Of a stretch of DNA of 34,429 nucleotides, positions 22,402-32,400 are shown in pieces. The translations under genes were made by a program, and so were the position numbers. A model generated the notes under the pieces. The model had not been told where the DNA came from. It worked only from the letters and a program-made list of their open reading frames with translations, and ran no database searches. Positions within the stretch are counted from its first letter, which is position 1; the number at the start of each line of letters is the position of its first letter. Origin of the DNA: Planctomycetota bacterium (GTDB taxonomy: Bacteria; Planctomycetota; Planctomycetia; Gemmatales; Gemmataceae); assembly GCA_016195405.1 (NCBI GenBank), contig JACPZP010000114.1, forward strand, positions 1 to 34,429, written 5' to 3'.

Positions 22402-24684
22402 ATGTCTTTCTTAGCGCCAATGATGCTTTGGGGGGCGGCGGCGGCGGGGATTCCGGTCGCGCTGCACTTCTTCTTTCGCAGCCGCTACCGGACGGTGCCG
22501 TGGGCGGCCATGAAGTTCTTGCTCACCTCCATTGAGCAGACCAGCCGGCGCTTGCGCTTTCAAGAACTGCTTTTGCTCGCTTGTCGCGTGTTGATTCTCG
22601 CCCTTCTTGCAGTCGCGCTTTCGCGGCCGCTCTCCTCGGTCGTGCGCGGCGCGGGCGGCGGCGATGCGGTCGACGCCGTCCTCGTTTTCGACGTCTCCAT
22701 GAGCATGGGGGCTGCTGACGGCGCCATGTCGCGCCTCGACCGAGCCAAGGCGGCCGCCCTCGACGTCATCGAGCAGCTGCCCACGCACTCGACGGTGAAG
22801 ATCATCACCTGTTCCGACCGAGCGGAGCTTCTCGGTCCGCGCAATCCCGGTGACATTGCGACCGCCCGCGATCTCATTGGCCAGCTCCAGCCGACCAGCC
22901 TGGCCACGGACTTCTACGACGGTGCGGTCAAGGCGGCCGAGGCGCTCAAGCATGGCCAAAGCTCGAACAAGGAACTGTACCTTTTCAGCGACATGCAGAA
23001 GCTCGGCTGGGAACAACAAACCGGCGCGCTGACGCAGACGATGCGCGACATTCGAGAAAAGGCCGCGGTGTTTCTGGTCCGCTGCGGCACGCGGACGCCG
23101 GCCAACGTCGCCGTCGTCGGCATCATCCCGCAAGACAAGGTTCCCCGTCCCGGCGTGCGCAGCGGCTTTGCCGTTCTGGTTCGCAACACCGGGAGCGAGC
23201 CCGTCAAGGATTTGAAGGTCTCTCTCACCATTGACAACAACGAGAAGACCGCCGAGAGTCAGGCCCTGCCGCGCATCGACCCCGGCGAGACCCGCGCCAT
23301 ACCACTGACCGGCAAGCTCGACAAGGCGGGCCTGCGCTTGCTCACCGCGCGTGTGGACCATGACGACCTGGAGGGCGACAACCGCTTCGATCAGGTTCTC
23401 TTGGTGCGCGAGACGGTCAACATCCTCATTGTCGACGGCGGACCCAATGAGCGCGAGCCGGAAAGGGCGTCGAGTTTTTTCCTCGTCAACGCCCTATTGC
23501 CCGTAAGCGATCGCGCCACCTATTACCTGCAGCCACGCGTGGTCAGTCCGCGTCTGGCTGCTCCGGCGCTGCTCGCCAAGCAGGATTTGTGCATCCTCGT
23601 CAACGTCGCTTTGGAGCGCGATCCGAGCAAAGGCATCGAAGCGCCCGCCGGCGATTTCCTCGAAGAACTGGGCCGATTCGTTCGTCAGGGGCATGGCTTG
23701 ATCGTCTTCGCGGGCGACAACGTCGATCCGGCAGCTTACAACCGCGTCCTTGGGAAGGTGGGGCTCTTGCCGCTGCCCATAAAAAGTGTCGTCGAACGGC
23801 CTTTCGACGATCCGCTCTTGTTTAATCGCGACAGCGTCGCCCTGGCCGCGTATCAGCCGCTCAAGGAGGGTGAGTCGTACAAGCTGTTTGGCCTCATTCC
23901 GACATGGAAAGCGCTTGCGCTGGACGAGACCGGCGCCCTCAAGGCTGAATCGACTACGGAAGCCAAGAAGAAGGAAAGTCCGCTGACTGTCGCCGTCCGC
24001 TATTCGAATGGCCAGCCCGCTGTCGCGTTTACCAAGGTGGATGAAGGCGAAGTCGCGTTCATCACCACCTCTGCCGATCCGGGCCGCAAGGAAGGTCTGG
24101 GCCGGCCGAGCTGGACAATGTTCTCCACCAAAGAGTTCGGCCGCGTGTTCGTGCCGTTTCTCGACATGACGCTCAACCATCTCTTGCACGGCCAGGCGCA
24201 GGTACACAATGTCGTTGCCGGCCAACCGCTTGCTTGGCGTCCGCAAGAGAAGGAGCTACGGACCTACACGCTCATCCATCCGGATGGCCGCAAGGAGCGC
24301 CTCGGCCTGCCCGAGGCCGCCGAGGCGAGACCCCTGGTGACGGCGAACAAGCTGGAAAAAGCGGGCGTTTATCGCATGATCGCTGAGGTTCCGAACCAGG
24401 ACGGTTTGGCGGACGAGGTCGAAGCCAAACGGAAAGGGCAAGGTGTGCCGATCGCGGTGACGCCCGATCCGCGCGAAACTGAGGATTTATCCAGCTTCAC
24501 GGACGAGCAGGTCGACCGCCTGCTCGGATTCGCCCCGGTGCATATCACTGCGGGAACGGAAGGCGTCCGCGCCGGCGGCGCGGATCGGCTCAATCGCGAG
24601 TGGACGATGTGGCTTCTGGCCATTGTGTTGTTCCTTGCCCTGGGAGAGTCCCTGTTGGCATATTGGTGCGGCAAAGCGTGGTAG
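22402..24684 (+). CDS. BatA / VWA-domain membrane protein
   Basis: A protein of 760 residues. The BatA-type N-terminus (MSFLAPMMLWGAAAAGIPVALHFFF, then RYRTVPWAAMKFL) contains the first membrane span, and a second lies at about 56-75. A von Willebrand A domain follows with metal-ion site D97-V-S99-M-S101. Mid-protein regions include a CARDB/Ig-like beta segment (about 255-330) and a GATase-like alpha/beta segment (NILIVDGGPNE, about 352 onward). A C-terminal span (WLLAIVLFLALGESLLAYW) re-anchors it, so most of the protein is periplasmic. It is expected to work with DUF58 and the next VWA protein. The ATG has only GTCAAAGA before it, because the GxxExxY cassette arm ends six bases upstream; the ribosome binding site seems to have been displaced. 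Confidence 0.88.
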   Translation: MSFLAPMMLWGAAAAGIPVALHFFFRSRYRTVPWAAMKFLLTSIEQTSRRLRFQELLLLACRVLILALLAVALSRPLSSVVRGAGGGDAVDAVLVFDVSMSMGAADGAMSRLDRAKAAALDVIEQLPTHSTVKIITCSDRAELLGPRNPGDIATARDLIGQLQPTSLATDFYDGAVKAAEALKHGQSSNKELYLFSDMQKLGWEQQTGALTQTMRDIREKAAVFLVRCGTRTPANVAVVGIIPQDKVPRPGVRSGFAVLVRNTGSEPVKDLKVSLTIDNNEKTAESQALPRIDPGETRAIPLTGKLDKAGLRLLTARVDHDDLEGDNRFDQVLLVRETVNILIVDGGPNEREPERASSFFLVNALLPVSDRATYYLQPRVVSPRLAAPALLAKQDLCILVNVALERDPSKGIEAPAGDFLEELGRFVRQGHGLIVFAGDNVDPAAYNRVLGKVGLLPLPIKSVVERPFDDPLLFNRDSVALAAYQPLKEGESYKLFGLIPTWKALALDETGALKAESTTEAKKKESPLTVAVRYSNGQPAVAFTKVDEGEVAFITTSADPGRKEGLGRPSWTMFSTKEFGRVFVPFLDMTLNHLLHGQAQVHNVVAGQPLAWRPQEKELRTYTLIHPDGRKERLGLPEAAEARPLVTANKLEKAGVYRMIAEVPNQDGLADEVEAKRKGQGVPIAVTPDPRETEDLSSFTDEQVDRLLGFAPVHITAGTEGVRAGGADRLNREWTMWLLAIVLFLALGESLLAYWCGKAW

Positions 24685-24690
24685 TGAGTG

Positions 24691-24729
24691 GTGAGGAGTG
24701 AGTGGTGAGTAGTGAGGAGTGAGTGGTGA
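24691..24729 (+). repeat. Tandem 18-bp repeat before the second VWA gene
   Basis: The same 18 bases (GTGAGGAGTGAGTGGTGA) occur at 24691-24708 and 24712-24729, separated by GTA. They fill the 45-base gap between BatA and the next gene and end at its first ATG. Each contains GAGGAG-like and GGTGA motifs that resemble Shine-Dalgarno cores. Confidence 0.85.
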
Positions 24730-27189
24730 ATGATGAGTGATTGGTTGATTCAGCTTCTGGGCATTGAGGCGCCAGAGAACACCCGGCTCAGGTCGGCGGA
24801 GCTTGCGTTTCGCGGGCCGATGCCGTGGTGGCTCGCGGTGCTGGCGCTCGTGATCGTGGGAAGCATGATCTTTTGGCTCTATCGACTCGAAAAGGGCACG
24901 ATGGGCCGGCCGCGGCGCGCGTTCATGGCTTTGGTGCGCGTCGCACTATTGGCCCTCCTGCTTTTGCTCTTGTTCCGTCCGACGCTCTTAGCCGAATTCG
25001 AAGGACAGCGGCAGCGCGGCGTGGTGTTGCTGGTTGACAACAGCCAATCGCTAATGCAGCAGGATCGGCGTTTGATCGAAGCGGACAAGATGCGCGTCGC
25101 CATCGCCAAGGGGTTGGTTCCGATCACGACCAGGCCCATCGACGTCAAGACAGTCGCGGTCATTCCGTCCGAAACACCAATTGATCCAGCGCGGGCGGAC
25201 ATGGTCCGGTGGATTCTCGGCAACCGCGATTTGAAGCTTTTGGAAAGTCTCGAAAAGCGAGGCCCGGTGCGGCCGATGCTGTTCGGCTACGCGGTGCGCG
25301 GCGTCGGTGACGAGGGGGCCAAGGAGAAGACAAGCCTTACCGACCGGTTGCTGACAAGCTTCCGGGCCGACGAGGCGTCCACCCGCCTCGCCGACGCGGT
25401 CATCGACATCCTTCAGCGCAAGGATGGCGACTTGCCTACAGCCATCGTCGTCATCACAGATGGACAGGACAATGCGAGTAAGTACACCGTGCAGGAAGCA
25501 GCCGACGAATGCGCTCGCCTCAAAGTGCCGTTATACGTCTACGGCGTCGGCACCGCGGAAGGCGGCTCATTAGCGATTAAGGAAATCGGCGTGCCGGACA
25601 CCATCTTTGTGGAAGACACGTTGACGGTGCCGTTGCGCTGGCGATTGCGGGGATTCAAGAAAGGTCGTTTGGAGGTCACGCTGACTTTGGGCGGCAAGCA
25701 GGTCGCGCAGCGCGAACTCGCCGTCCAGCCCGGCGAGGACTTGCGTGACGCGCTCGAGTTCATCGTGCCCAAAGGCCAGGATCAAGAGGAGAAACTCGAC
25801 CTGGTCGCCAAGATCGGCGTGAAGGGCAATCCGATGTTCCAGTCGAACCTGACGCGCAAAGTCAGCGTCGTCGATCGGCGGATCAAGGTCTTGGTGATCG
25901 AGAATGGGCCGCGCTTCGAGTACAAGTTCTTGCAACCGGCGCTGTTGCGCGATCGGCGCGTCGAGCCGAGCTTCTTGCTTATGCAGGCGGACAAGGAAGT
26001 CGCCAACAGCGGGCCGCCGTTTCTGCCGCAGTTTCCGGAGACGCGCGAAAAGTTCTTCGGCGCCAAGTACAACGTCATCGTGCTGGGCGACGTGGCCGCC
26101 GAGGAGCTGGGCGAGGAGCATCTCAGCTGGATTCAGGAATGGGTCGCGCGGCGCGGCGGGCTGATCGCCGTCGCCGGCCGGCAGAACATGCCGGCGACCT
26201 ACGATCCGCGCGGCAAATTCGGCAAGTTCTCCGAAGTGCTGCCGGTCGAATTCGAAAAGCACAAGTTCGCGATCGAGGCCGACGTGCGAACGCAAGAGTA
26301 TCCGCCCACGTTGTCGGAGCTAGGCCAACGCACGGAAATGTTGGCGCTCGCCGAAACGCCTGAGGAAAATCTCAAGATCTGGCGCGCCCTGCCCGGATTC
26401 CATTGGCAATATCCGGTGACGAAGCTTCGGCCCGGCGCGGTCAGCCTGATCGACAACCCGCGCGCCAAGATGGGCGATCAACTCATGCCGCTCTTGGCGA
26501 CGCAGTATTACGGCGAAGGCCAGGTGCTGTTCATGGGTTCCGATGAAACATGGCGCTGGCGTTATAACACACAAGACAAGCATTTTGTCCGCTTCTGGGG
26601 CCAGATCATCTATCAGCTTGGCCTCCCAAGCCTTCTGGGCGATACCGCCAGCCGGGCGCAGTTCGGCCTGCAAAACGGCGAAGCGACTCTTAACAAGCAG
26701 GGTTCGATCTACGTTCGCCTGGTGGACAGTGACTTCCGGCCACGCAAGGATTCGGAAATCGAGGCGACGCTGGAACACCTTGACGCCAAATCGGCTCAGG
26801 AGCGGACGCGAAAGATCAAGCTCCTGCCGCTCCCGGGGCGCGAGGGCGAATACAGCGCGCTTCTGGCCCACGACCAGCCGGGACGGTGGGAAATGCGCGT
26901 CAACAATCCCGAGCCCGCGGCGTTCCAATTCCTGGTCGGGTTGCCCGCTCATCATGAGCTGGAGGAGACGGGCATGGCGGAAAAATCGCTCCGCGCCATG
27001 GCGGAGCTGTCCGGCGGCAAGTTCTATCGCGAGGAAGATCTGCAGCACCTCGCCAGGGACGTGGAGCCGCGCAAGGTCGAGTTCACGCGGCGGCAGGAGA
27101 TCATCCTCTGGAACCCGCTGGCGCTGTTGATTTTCGTGGCGCTGATCACGCTGGAGTGGGTGATGCGAAAGTTTGCGAACCTGAGTTAA
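24730..27189 (+). CDS. VWA-domain membrane protein with glutamine-amidotransferase-like domain
   Basis: An 819-residue protein. Two N-terminal membrane spans (about 32-51 and 66-84) are followed by a VWA domain with metal site D103-N-S105-Q-S107 and the AIVVITDGQDN strand. A beta-rich segment leads to a GATase1-like region (IKVLVIENGPRFEYKFLQPAL, then GLIAVAGRQNMP), which lacks an obvious catalytic cysteine and is probably structural. The C-terminal span (LALLIFVALITLEWVM) places most of it outside the membrane. The layout mirrors the preceding BatA protein with different detail, so the pair may have arisen by duplication. The ATG at 24730 or 24733 follows the GTGA repeats directly. The next gene starts after a REPIN copy. 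Confidence 0.85.
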   Translation: MMSDWLIQLLGIEAPENTRLRSAELAFRGPMPWWLAVLALVIVGSMIFWLYRLEKGTMGRPRRAFMALVRVALLALLLLLLFRPTLLAEFEGQRQRGVVLLVDNSQSLMQQDRRLIEADKMRVAIAKGLVPITTRPIDVKTVAVIPSETPIDPARADMVRWILGNRDLKLLESLEKRGPVRPMLFGYAVRGVGDEGAKEKTSLTDRLLTSFRADEASTRLADAVIDILQRKDGDLPTAIVVITDGQDNASKYTVQEAADECARLKVPLYVYGVGTAEGGSLAIKEIGVPDTIFVEDTLTVPLRWRLRGFKKGRLEVTLTLGGKQVAQRELAVQPGEDLRDALEFIVPKGQDQEEKLDLVAKIGVKGNPMFQSNLTRKVSVVDRRIKVLVIENGPRFEYKFLQPALLRDRRVEPSFLLMQADKEVANSGPPFLPQFPETREKFFGAKYNVIVLGDVAAEELGEEHLSWIQEWVARRGGLIAVAGRQNMPATYDPRGKFGKFSEVLPVEFEKHKFAIEADVRTQEYPPTLSELGQRTEMLALAETPEENLKIWRALPGFHWQYPVTKLRPGAVSLIDNPRAKMGDQLMPLLATQYYGEGQVLFMGSDETWRWRYNTQDKHFVRFWGQIIYQLGLPSLLGDTASRAQFGLQNGEATLNKQGSIYVRLVDSDFRPRKDSEIEATLEHLDAKSAQERTRKIKLLPLPGREGEYSALLAHDQPGRWEMRVNNPEPAAFQFLVGLPAHHELEETGMAEKSLRAMAELSGGKFYREEDLQHLARDVEPRKVEFTRRQEIILWNPLALLIFVALITLEWVMRKFANLS

Positions 27190-27197
27190 GGGACCCT

Positions 27198-27272
27198 AAG
27201 CCCGCGGATGAGCGCAGCGAATCTGCGGGGTAACGCGATACCCCGCAGGCTCGAAGACTCGCCTGCGGGCTT
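27198..27272. repeat. REPIN-like element, copy A
   Basis: 75 bp made of two hairpin-forming halves: 27198-27230 (CCCGC...GCGGG around GAGCGCAGCG) and 27241-27272 (CCCGCAGGC-TCGAAGACTC-GCCTGCGGG, perfect 9-bp stem). It is in reverse orientation relative to copy B and starts eight bases after the VWA stop codon. Confidence 0.85.
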
Positions 27273-27289
27273 GGAAACAACAGGAAAAG

Positions 27290-29239
27290 ATGATTCCGCG
27301 AAGCATTACGAGAAAACTGGCCGGCCTGCGCGGGCGCGAGCGGCTCTTGCAGCTTGCGTGGGGGGTAGCGCGCTGGCTGGCCGTAATACTCATGCTGCTT
27401 CTGATCGCCGGCGCCATCGATTGGCTGATCGACCGCGATCAGGACACCCCGTGGCCCGTGCGCTACGCCCTCTTCTTCACGCAGCTCATCGTCGCGCTGA
27501 CCGCTGCGGTTTGGTTCCTGATTCGTCCATTAAGCAAACGACTTCGCGACGACATACTGGCCCTTCGCGTCGAGGAGCGCTATCCCGCGCTGCGGCATCG
27601 CCTCATCACCGCCGTGCAACTCAATAAGCCCGATGCCGACACCGAAGGCATGTCGGTGGAGTTGATCGCCCTCGTCACGGGTCAGGCCGAGCAACAAGTC
27701 CGGTCGCTCGACTTTCCCGCGGTTGCCGACCATCGCCGCCTGAAATGGAGCCTGCGAGCGTTTGCGCCGGCGGTCATTCTGTTCGCCCTCCCGTTCACTT
27801 TCTGGCCTGGCTTGGCATTGACGTTATTGATGCGCCAATTCCTCGCCGACTTTGATATTCCGCACCGCTACTCTCTATTCGCCGACGATCGCGACATCCG
27901 TCCCAGCGGCGAGAAGCTCGCATTACAGATCACCGTTCGCGGGCCCGATCTCGGCCCGAACCAAGCGGGCGAAGTCACCGTGCGGCCTGACGGTCATCGC
28001 CAGGAATCGTATCCGTTGGAATTCGTCGCGACTAACGGTCCGGATGAAGCCGTCTATGAGACTCAGCTTCCGGCATCCTCGGTCAACTTCATCTATTCCG
28101 CACGTCTGGGCGACGGACGGTTGCGGCGTCCGGGCAGAATTCGCTTCGAGCCTCGACCCATCGTCACGGAAGTGCAGGGCTGGGTGGTGCTGCCGGCGTT
28201 CTGTGGCGTCGATGAGCACGGCAACCGCTACGAGCAACCGCAGGCGCGCGGCGACATCGTCGGCATCGGCGGCTCATTTGCACGCGTTCGCATCTACACT
28301 CAAAAGCCGATCGTCGGCGCCGCGCTCAAACTTTTCGGCCCGGTGAATTGGGATCGCTCGAAGCCAGTCGAAGAAACGAGTGCGGAAACGATTACCCGCG
28401 ATCTCGTCGCGCTCGAAATCCGCAACGTCGAGACGGCAAACGCCGACGGCGTCAAGGCAACGATCCAATTCGCGGAAGCGACTTTCGAAATGCGCGACAA
28501 CGAGACCGCCTATCAAATCGAAGTCGTGGATGAATATGGCTTCACGAATCAGCCGCCGCCGCGCCGCAAAATCCGCGTCGTGGAAGAGGAAAAGCCACAG
28601 GTGACGCTTCTCAAGGAACAATTTCCCCCTTCCAGTCGTCTATTCTCGAGCGACACGAGTGCGGATTATGAAGTGGAAGGCATGCCGGTTCCGCTCGGCA
28701 AGGACATCCGCGTCGCCTATGTGTCCCACGGCCCCTATGGCCTTGGCCAAGCCCGGCTCCTTTACCGGGTGCTGAAGAAAGTCGAGAGCGGCAACGACGA
28801 AGCCGGCCCCAACCCCTGGATCGCCCTCCCGTTACAAGAGGTGGTTGGTTCGGAAGCGACCGGACCGTTCGATCCGCGGCTCGGCGTCTTCCAGAAGAGT
28901 GGGCCTCGCGAGCAGGTGTTCTTTACGGCTGCGCAAGGGCCCGGCTCGGCCCTTCCGCGCAGCCTCGGCGGAGGACGGTTCGACTTCAAGACCACGGGCA
29001 TCCCCGACGGCAAGGGAGATTACTTGCAACTCAAGATCGGCGATCAGATCGAGTTTTGCATCGAAATCTTCGCCGACAAGGACATGAAAGCGAACCGGCC
29101 GACCAACCGCTCCGAATCGCGCGTCAAGACCATCGTGTCCGACAGTGAATTCGCATTATGGCTGGCCGACGCCATCCAGGAAGAACGCCGCCTCCGCGAG
29201 TTGGACGCCAAACAGCGGGGACTATTCGAGGACAAGTGA
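27290..29239 (+). CDS. Membrane-anchored protein with large periplasmic region (DUF4175-like layout)
   Basis: A 649-residue protein. Its N-terminus has two or three membrane spans (about 27-45, 55-80 and 160-185) separated by a helical segment (LALRVEERYPALRHRLITAVQL), a pattern seen in DUF4175-type proteins that occur beside VWA/BatA genes. After residue about 190 it is periplasmic and beta-rich, with Ig-like strands (ALQITVRGPDLGPNQAGEVTVRPDG, YQIEVVDEYGFTN). I recognise no enzyme motif. AGGAAAA overlaps the start closely. It ends with a charged helix (IQEERRLRELDAKQRGLFEDK) that may contact the long coiled-coil protein encoded next. REPIN copies A and B flank it in opposite orientation. 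The assignment to DUF4175 is by layout only. Confidence 0.65.
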   Translation: MIPRSITRKLAGLRGRERLLQLAWGVARWLAVILMLLLIAGAIDWLIDRDQDTPWPVRYALFFTQLIVALTAAVWFLIRPLSKRLRDDILALRVEERYPALRHRLITAVQLNKPDADTEGMSVELIALVTGQAEQQVRSLDFPAVADHRRLKWSLRAFAPAVILFALPFTFWPGLALTLLMRQFLADFDIPHRYSLFADDRDIRPSGEKLALQITVRGPDLGPNQAGEVTVRPDGHRQESYPLEFVATNGPDEAVYETQLPASSVNFIYSARLGDGRLRRPGRIRFEPRPIVTEVQGWVVLPAFCGVDEHGNRYEQPQARGDIVGIGGSFARVRIYTQKPIVGAALKLFGPVNWDRSKPVEETSAETITRDLVALEIRNVETANADGVKATIQFAEATFEMRDNETAYQIEVVDEYGFTNQPPPRRKIRVVEEEKPQVTLLKEQFPPSSRLFSSDTSADYEVEGMPVPLGKDIRVAYVSHGPYGLGQARLLYRVLKKVESGNDEAGPNPWIALPLQEVVGSEATGPFDPRLGVFQKSGPREQVFFTAAQGPGSALPRSLGGGRFDFKTTGIPDGKGDYLQLKIGDQIEFCIEIFADKDMKANRPTNRSESRVKTIVSDSEFALWLADAIQEERRLRELDAKQRGLFEDK

Positions 29240-29253
29240 CAATCAAAAATGAA

Positions 29254-29337
29254 TGCCAAGCCCGCAGGCGAGTCTTCGAGCCTGCGGGGTGCCGCTGTTA
29301 CCCCGCAGATTCGCTGCGCTCACCTGCGGGCTTGGCA
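29254..29337. repeat. REPIN-like element, copy B
   Basis: 84 bp closed by perfect 15-bp arms TGCCAAGCCCGCAGG (29254-29268) and CCTGCGGGCTTGGCA (29323-29337). The left half is the TCTTCGA-type hairpin and the right half the CGCTGCGCT-type, the same heterodimer as copy A in the other direction. The rest of the gap 29338-29414 holds only the ribosome binding site of the next gene. Confidence 0.9.
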
Positions 29338-29414
29338 CGATTTCCTGTAGCGGGGCGCGCGGCCCTCGGGTTATTATGGTGTGGGATCAACATTGATCCC
29401 TTGGGGGGTGTCTG

Positions 29415-32400
29415 ATGTTTAAGGTGCGTTATTTCTTCCGAGCTGTGTGCGTAAGCTTGATCTTGGCTGCCGGAATTCCCGCCAACGCCCAGAGCGATAA
29501 AGTCCAAGGCGACAAATACCAAAGCGATGCCGATCTGGCCCACCAGCAGGAAAAGCAACGCCAAATCCAAGCAGAGACCGATTTCATCGTCCGCCGCTTG
29601 GGCACGATGCTGCGCGTCCTCGAATATTACCAAGTCGACCAGTCCACCGAGAAAAAGCTTCTTCAGGAAATGACGTCGGTCCTCGGCGGCCTATCGAAGC
29701 AGCAGATGGCCGAGGTCATCCGCCGCTTGGGCGCCGCCGCCAAAGCCCTCGACGAGGACAAATCGAAGGATGAAATCGCCCGCGCCTACGACAAGCATCG
29801 CGAGGTCGTGGATAGCTTGAAAGCTTTGCTCGTCCGCCACGACGCCGTCCGCAGTCTCGACCAAGCAGCCGACCGGTTGGAGAAGCACGCCAAGAGCCAG
29901 CTCGAGCTGCACCTGCAAGCCAGCCAACTATTCAAGGACATCACCGACAAGTCCAACCCCAACCTCTCGCCGACGCAACGGTTGCTCGTCGGCAGGCGGC
30001 TCAAGAACCAATTCCTCGACACCAAGCGGCAGGGCGACGATCAGCAGGAGCTGGCCAAGGACGTCGATCTTCTCCTCCAGCAAGTGCTCGACTTGCGCGA
30101 CAAGTTGCCCGAAGAGCAACGTCTGCGCGTCAAAGCCATGGAAAAACTGGCGGGCGATCAGAGGCTCATGGCGAATCTGTCGAAGGCGGCCCAAGATCTC
30201 AAAGCCAGCGCCGCCGCTACGACGCGTTTCGATTCCTGGCGGCAGGCGACGGACCTTCAGTTTCAGTCAGCCGGCACGCTCCAGGAGATGGCCCGTGTCC
30301 TACGGCTGTCGGCGGAAATGTTGCAAGCGCTCAAGCAAGCTCGTGAGCGCCTCGACCAGACAATCGCCAAGCAGGGCGACGTCAATCGGCAAACCGAAGA
30401 AGCCGACAAGCAAGTTCGTGAGAACGAGAAAAACGCCGAGAAGCCGTCGACCGACCGCAAGGCCGCCCTGGAGAAAGCCATCCGCGAAGCCCAGGCCGCC
30501 GAGAAAAACGCCGAGCTTAGCAAACAGCAGGCCCGCCTGGAGCATGACACGCGCGGAACAGAGAACATTCTCAAGCCCCATGTGAAAGACCTGGCGGACA
30601 AGCTGGTCAAAGCCGAACGGGCGATGCAGGATGCGAAAGACGCTCTCAACAAGAACGCACCCAAGAATGCCGCCGAGCCCCAAGACAAAGCCAAGCAAAC
30701 GCTGGAAGACGTGCGCAAGGAAGTCGACAAGATGATCGCCCAGGCCGAGAAAGCCAAGAACGATCCCTTGGCCGCGCTCAAGAAAGCGGCCGAGGACGTC
30801 GACAAGCTGCTCAAAGACCAGACGCAAACCCGCGACCAGACCAAGGACACGGCGGAAAAGAAGGATCCCGCCAAGCTTCCTGAATTGACGAAGGACCAGA
30901 AAAACCTGGCCGAGCGCACCGAAGGCCTGAAGGACACGCCGCTCCCCGGCAAGGAAAAGGTGGCGGAGGCACTGGACAAAGCTAACAAGGCCATGAACGA
31001 GGCGGCCAAGAACCTCGACGCCAAAAAGCCCGTGGCCGCGATGGATAAGCAGGACAACGCCATCGAAGCTCTCAAGGAAGCCAAGAAGGAGCTTGCCGAA
31101 AAGACGGCCGAGATCGAAAAGCGCAAGGACGACATGGCCAAGCTGGAAGACGCCAAGAAGAAGCTCGACGATCTGGCGAAAGCCGAGAACAAAGTCGCCG
31201 GCGACGCCAAGGACGTGGCCGAGAAGCCCGGCAAGCAAGACACCAAGGAACTCGCCAAGAACCAGGAAAAGCTGACGCCGAAGACCGAAGAGTTGGCAAA
31301 AGACCTCCAGAAGACGGCGCCGGATGCGTCGCAAAAGGTGGCCGACAGCGCCAAGAACATGGAGGCCGCTAAAAAGGAACTCGACATGAACAAGGCTGAA
31401 CCGGGCGCCAAGGAGGCGACCGAGGCGGCCAAGAAGTTGGAAGACGCGCAAAAATCGTTGGCCAAGGCGATGGACGACTTGAAGGGCAAGGACATCGCCG
31501 ACCAGGCCGCACTTCAGCCCAAGAAGGTCGACCCGCAGGCCGCCGCCCAGCAGCTCGCCAAGGCTCTGGAAGAAGCCCAAAAGGCGGCCGAGCAGTCCAA
31601 GCAAGCGGAGAAGCTCGCACGCAAGGAGATGAAGAAGGACGAGTTGGAGGAGCTGGATCGCGAGCGCAAACAGAAACCGAATCTAGCCAAGCTCCAGGCC
31701 GACGTCGCCAAGCAAGCGGCGGACATGAAGCTGCCCGACGCCGCCAAGGCTGCCGCCAAAGCCGCCGATGCCTTGAAGCAAGGAGACGTGCCCGAAGCGC
31801 TCAAGAACCAGGAAAACGCGCTGGCCAAGCTCAACGACGCCGCCAAAGATCCAACTGCGAATCAGGCCGCGCTGCCTAAAGAAGGCGAGCCGAAGTCAAG
31901 CCCCATGGGCGAGGCCAAGAACACCGACGCCAAACAAAATCAGCCGAATCCCGCCGAGGCCAAGAACAATCCGAATGAGCCGATGCAAGCCGCCAAACCA
32001 ATGGGAGATCAGCCCAAGGCAGGTGAAGCGAAACAAGGCGAGCCCAAAGCCGGCGATGCGCCCGCTCAAGCCAAAGCGAACGAAGCCACACCCGGCGAGG
32101 CGAAGAACAACGTCGGCAAAGCTGAGCCCAAAACCGGCCAACCCAAGAACGCCGCTGTGGCCAAAGCCGGAGAACCCAAGGCAGGTAAACCCAAGGCCAA
32201 AGGCGGCGACCAAAAGCCCGCACAAGCTCAGGCGAAGGCGGACGGCAAGGGCCCCGAAATGGGCGCGGCCAAGGACGCATTGGCCAAAGCCGGCGAAGGC
32301 AAAAGCGGCCCACCGATGTCAGGCGAGGCAAAGGACGCGATGCCGAGCTTGGCTCAGGGCAAGGGCGGCGATCCCAAAACCGGCGCGGCCAAAGACGCCA

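Noticed and set aside
30263..31604. Two long reverse-strand open frames (over 400 codons) opposite the coiled-coil gene
   Set aside because: They are products of Ala/Lys/Glu codon bias on the forward strand; their translations are low-complexity Leu/Ser/Phe runs with no domain, and the forward frame has a signal peptide, ribosome binding site and conserved tail.
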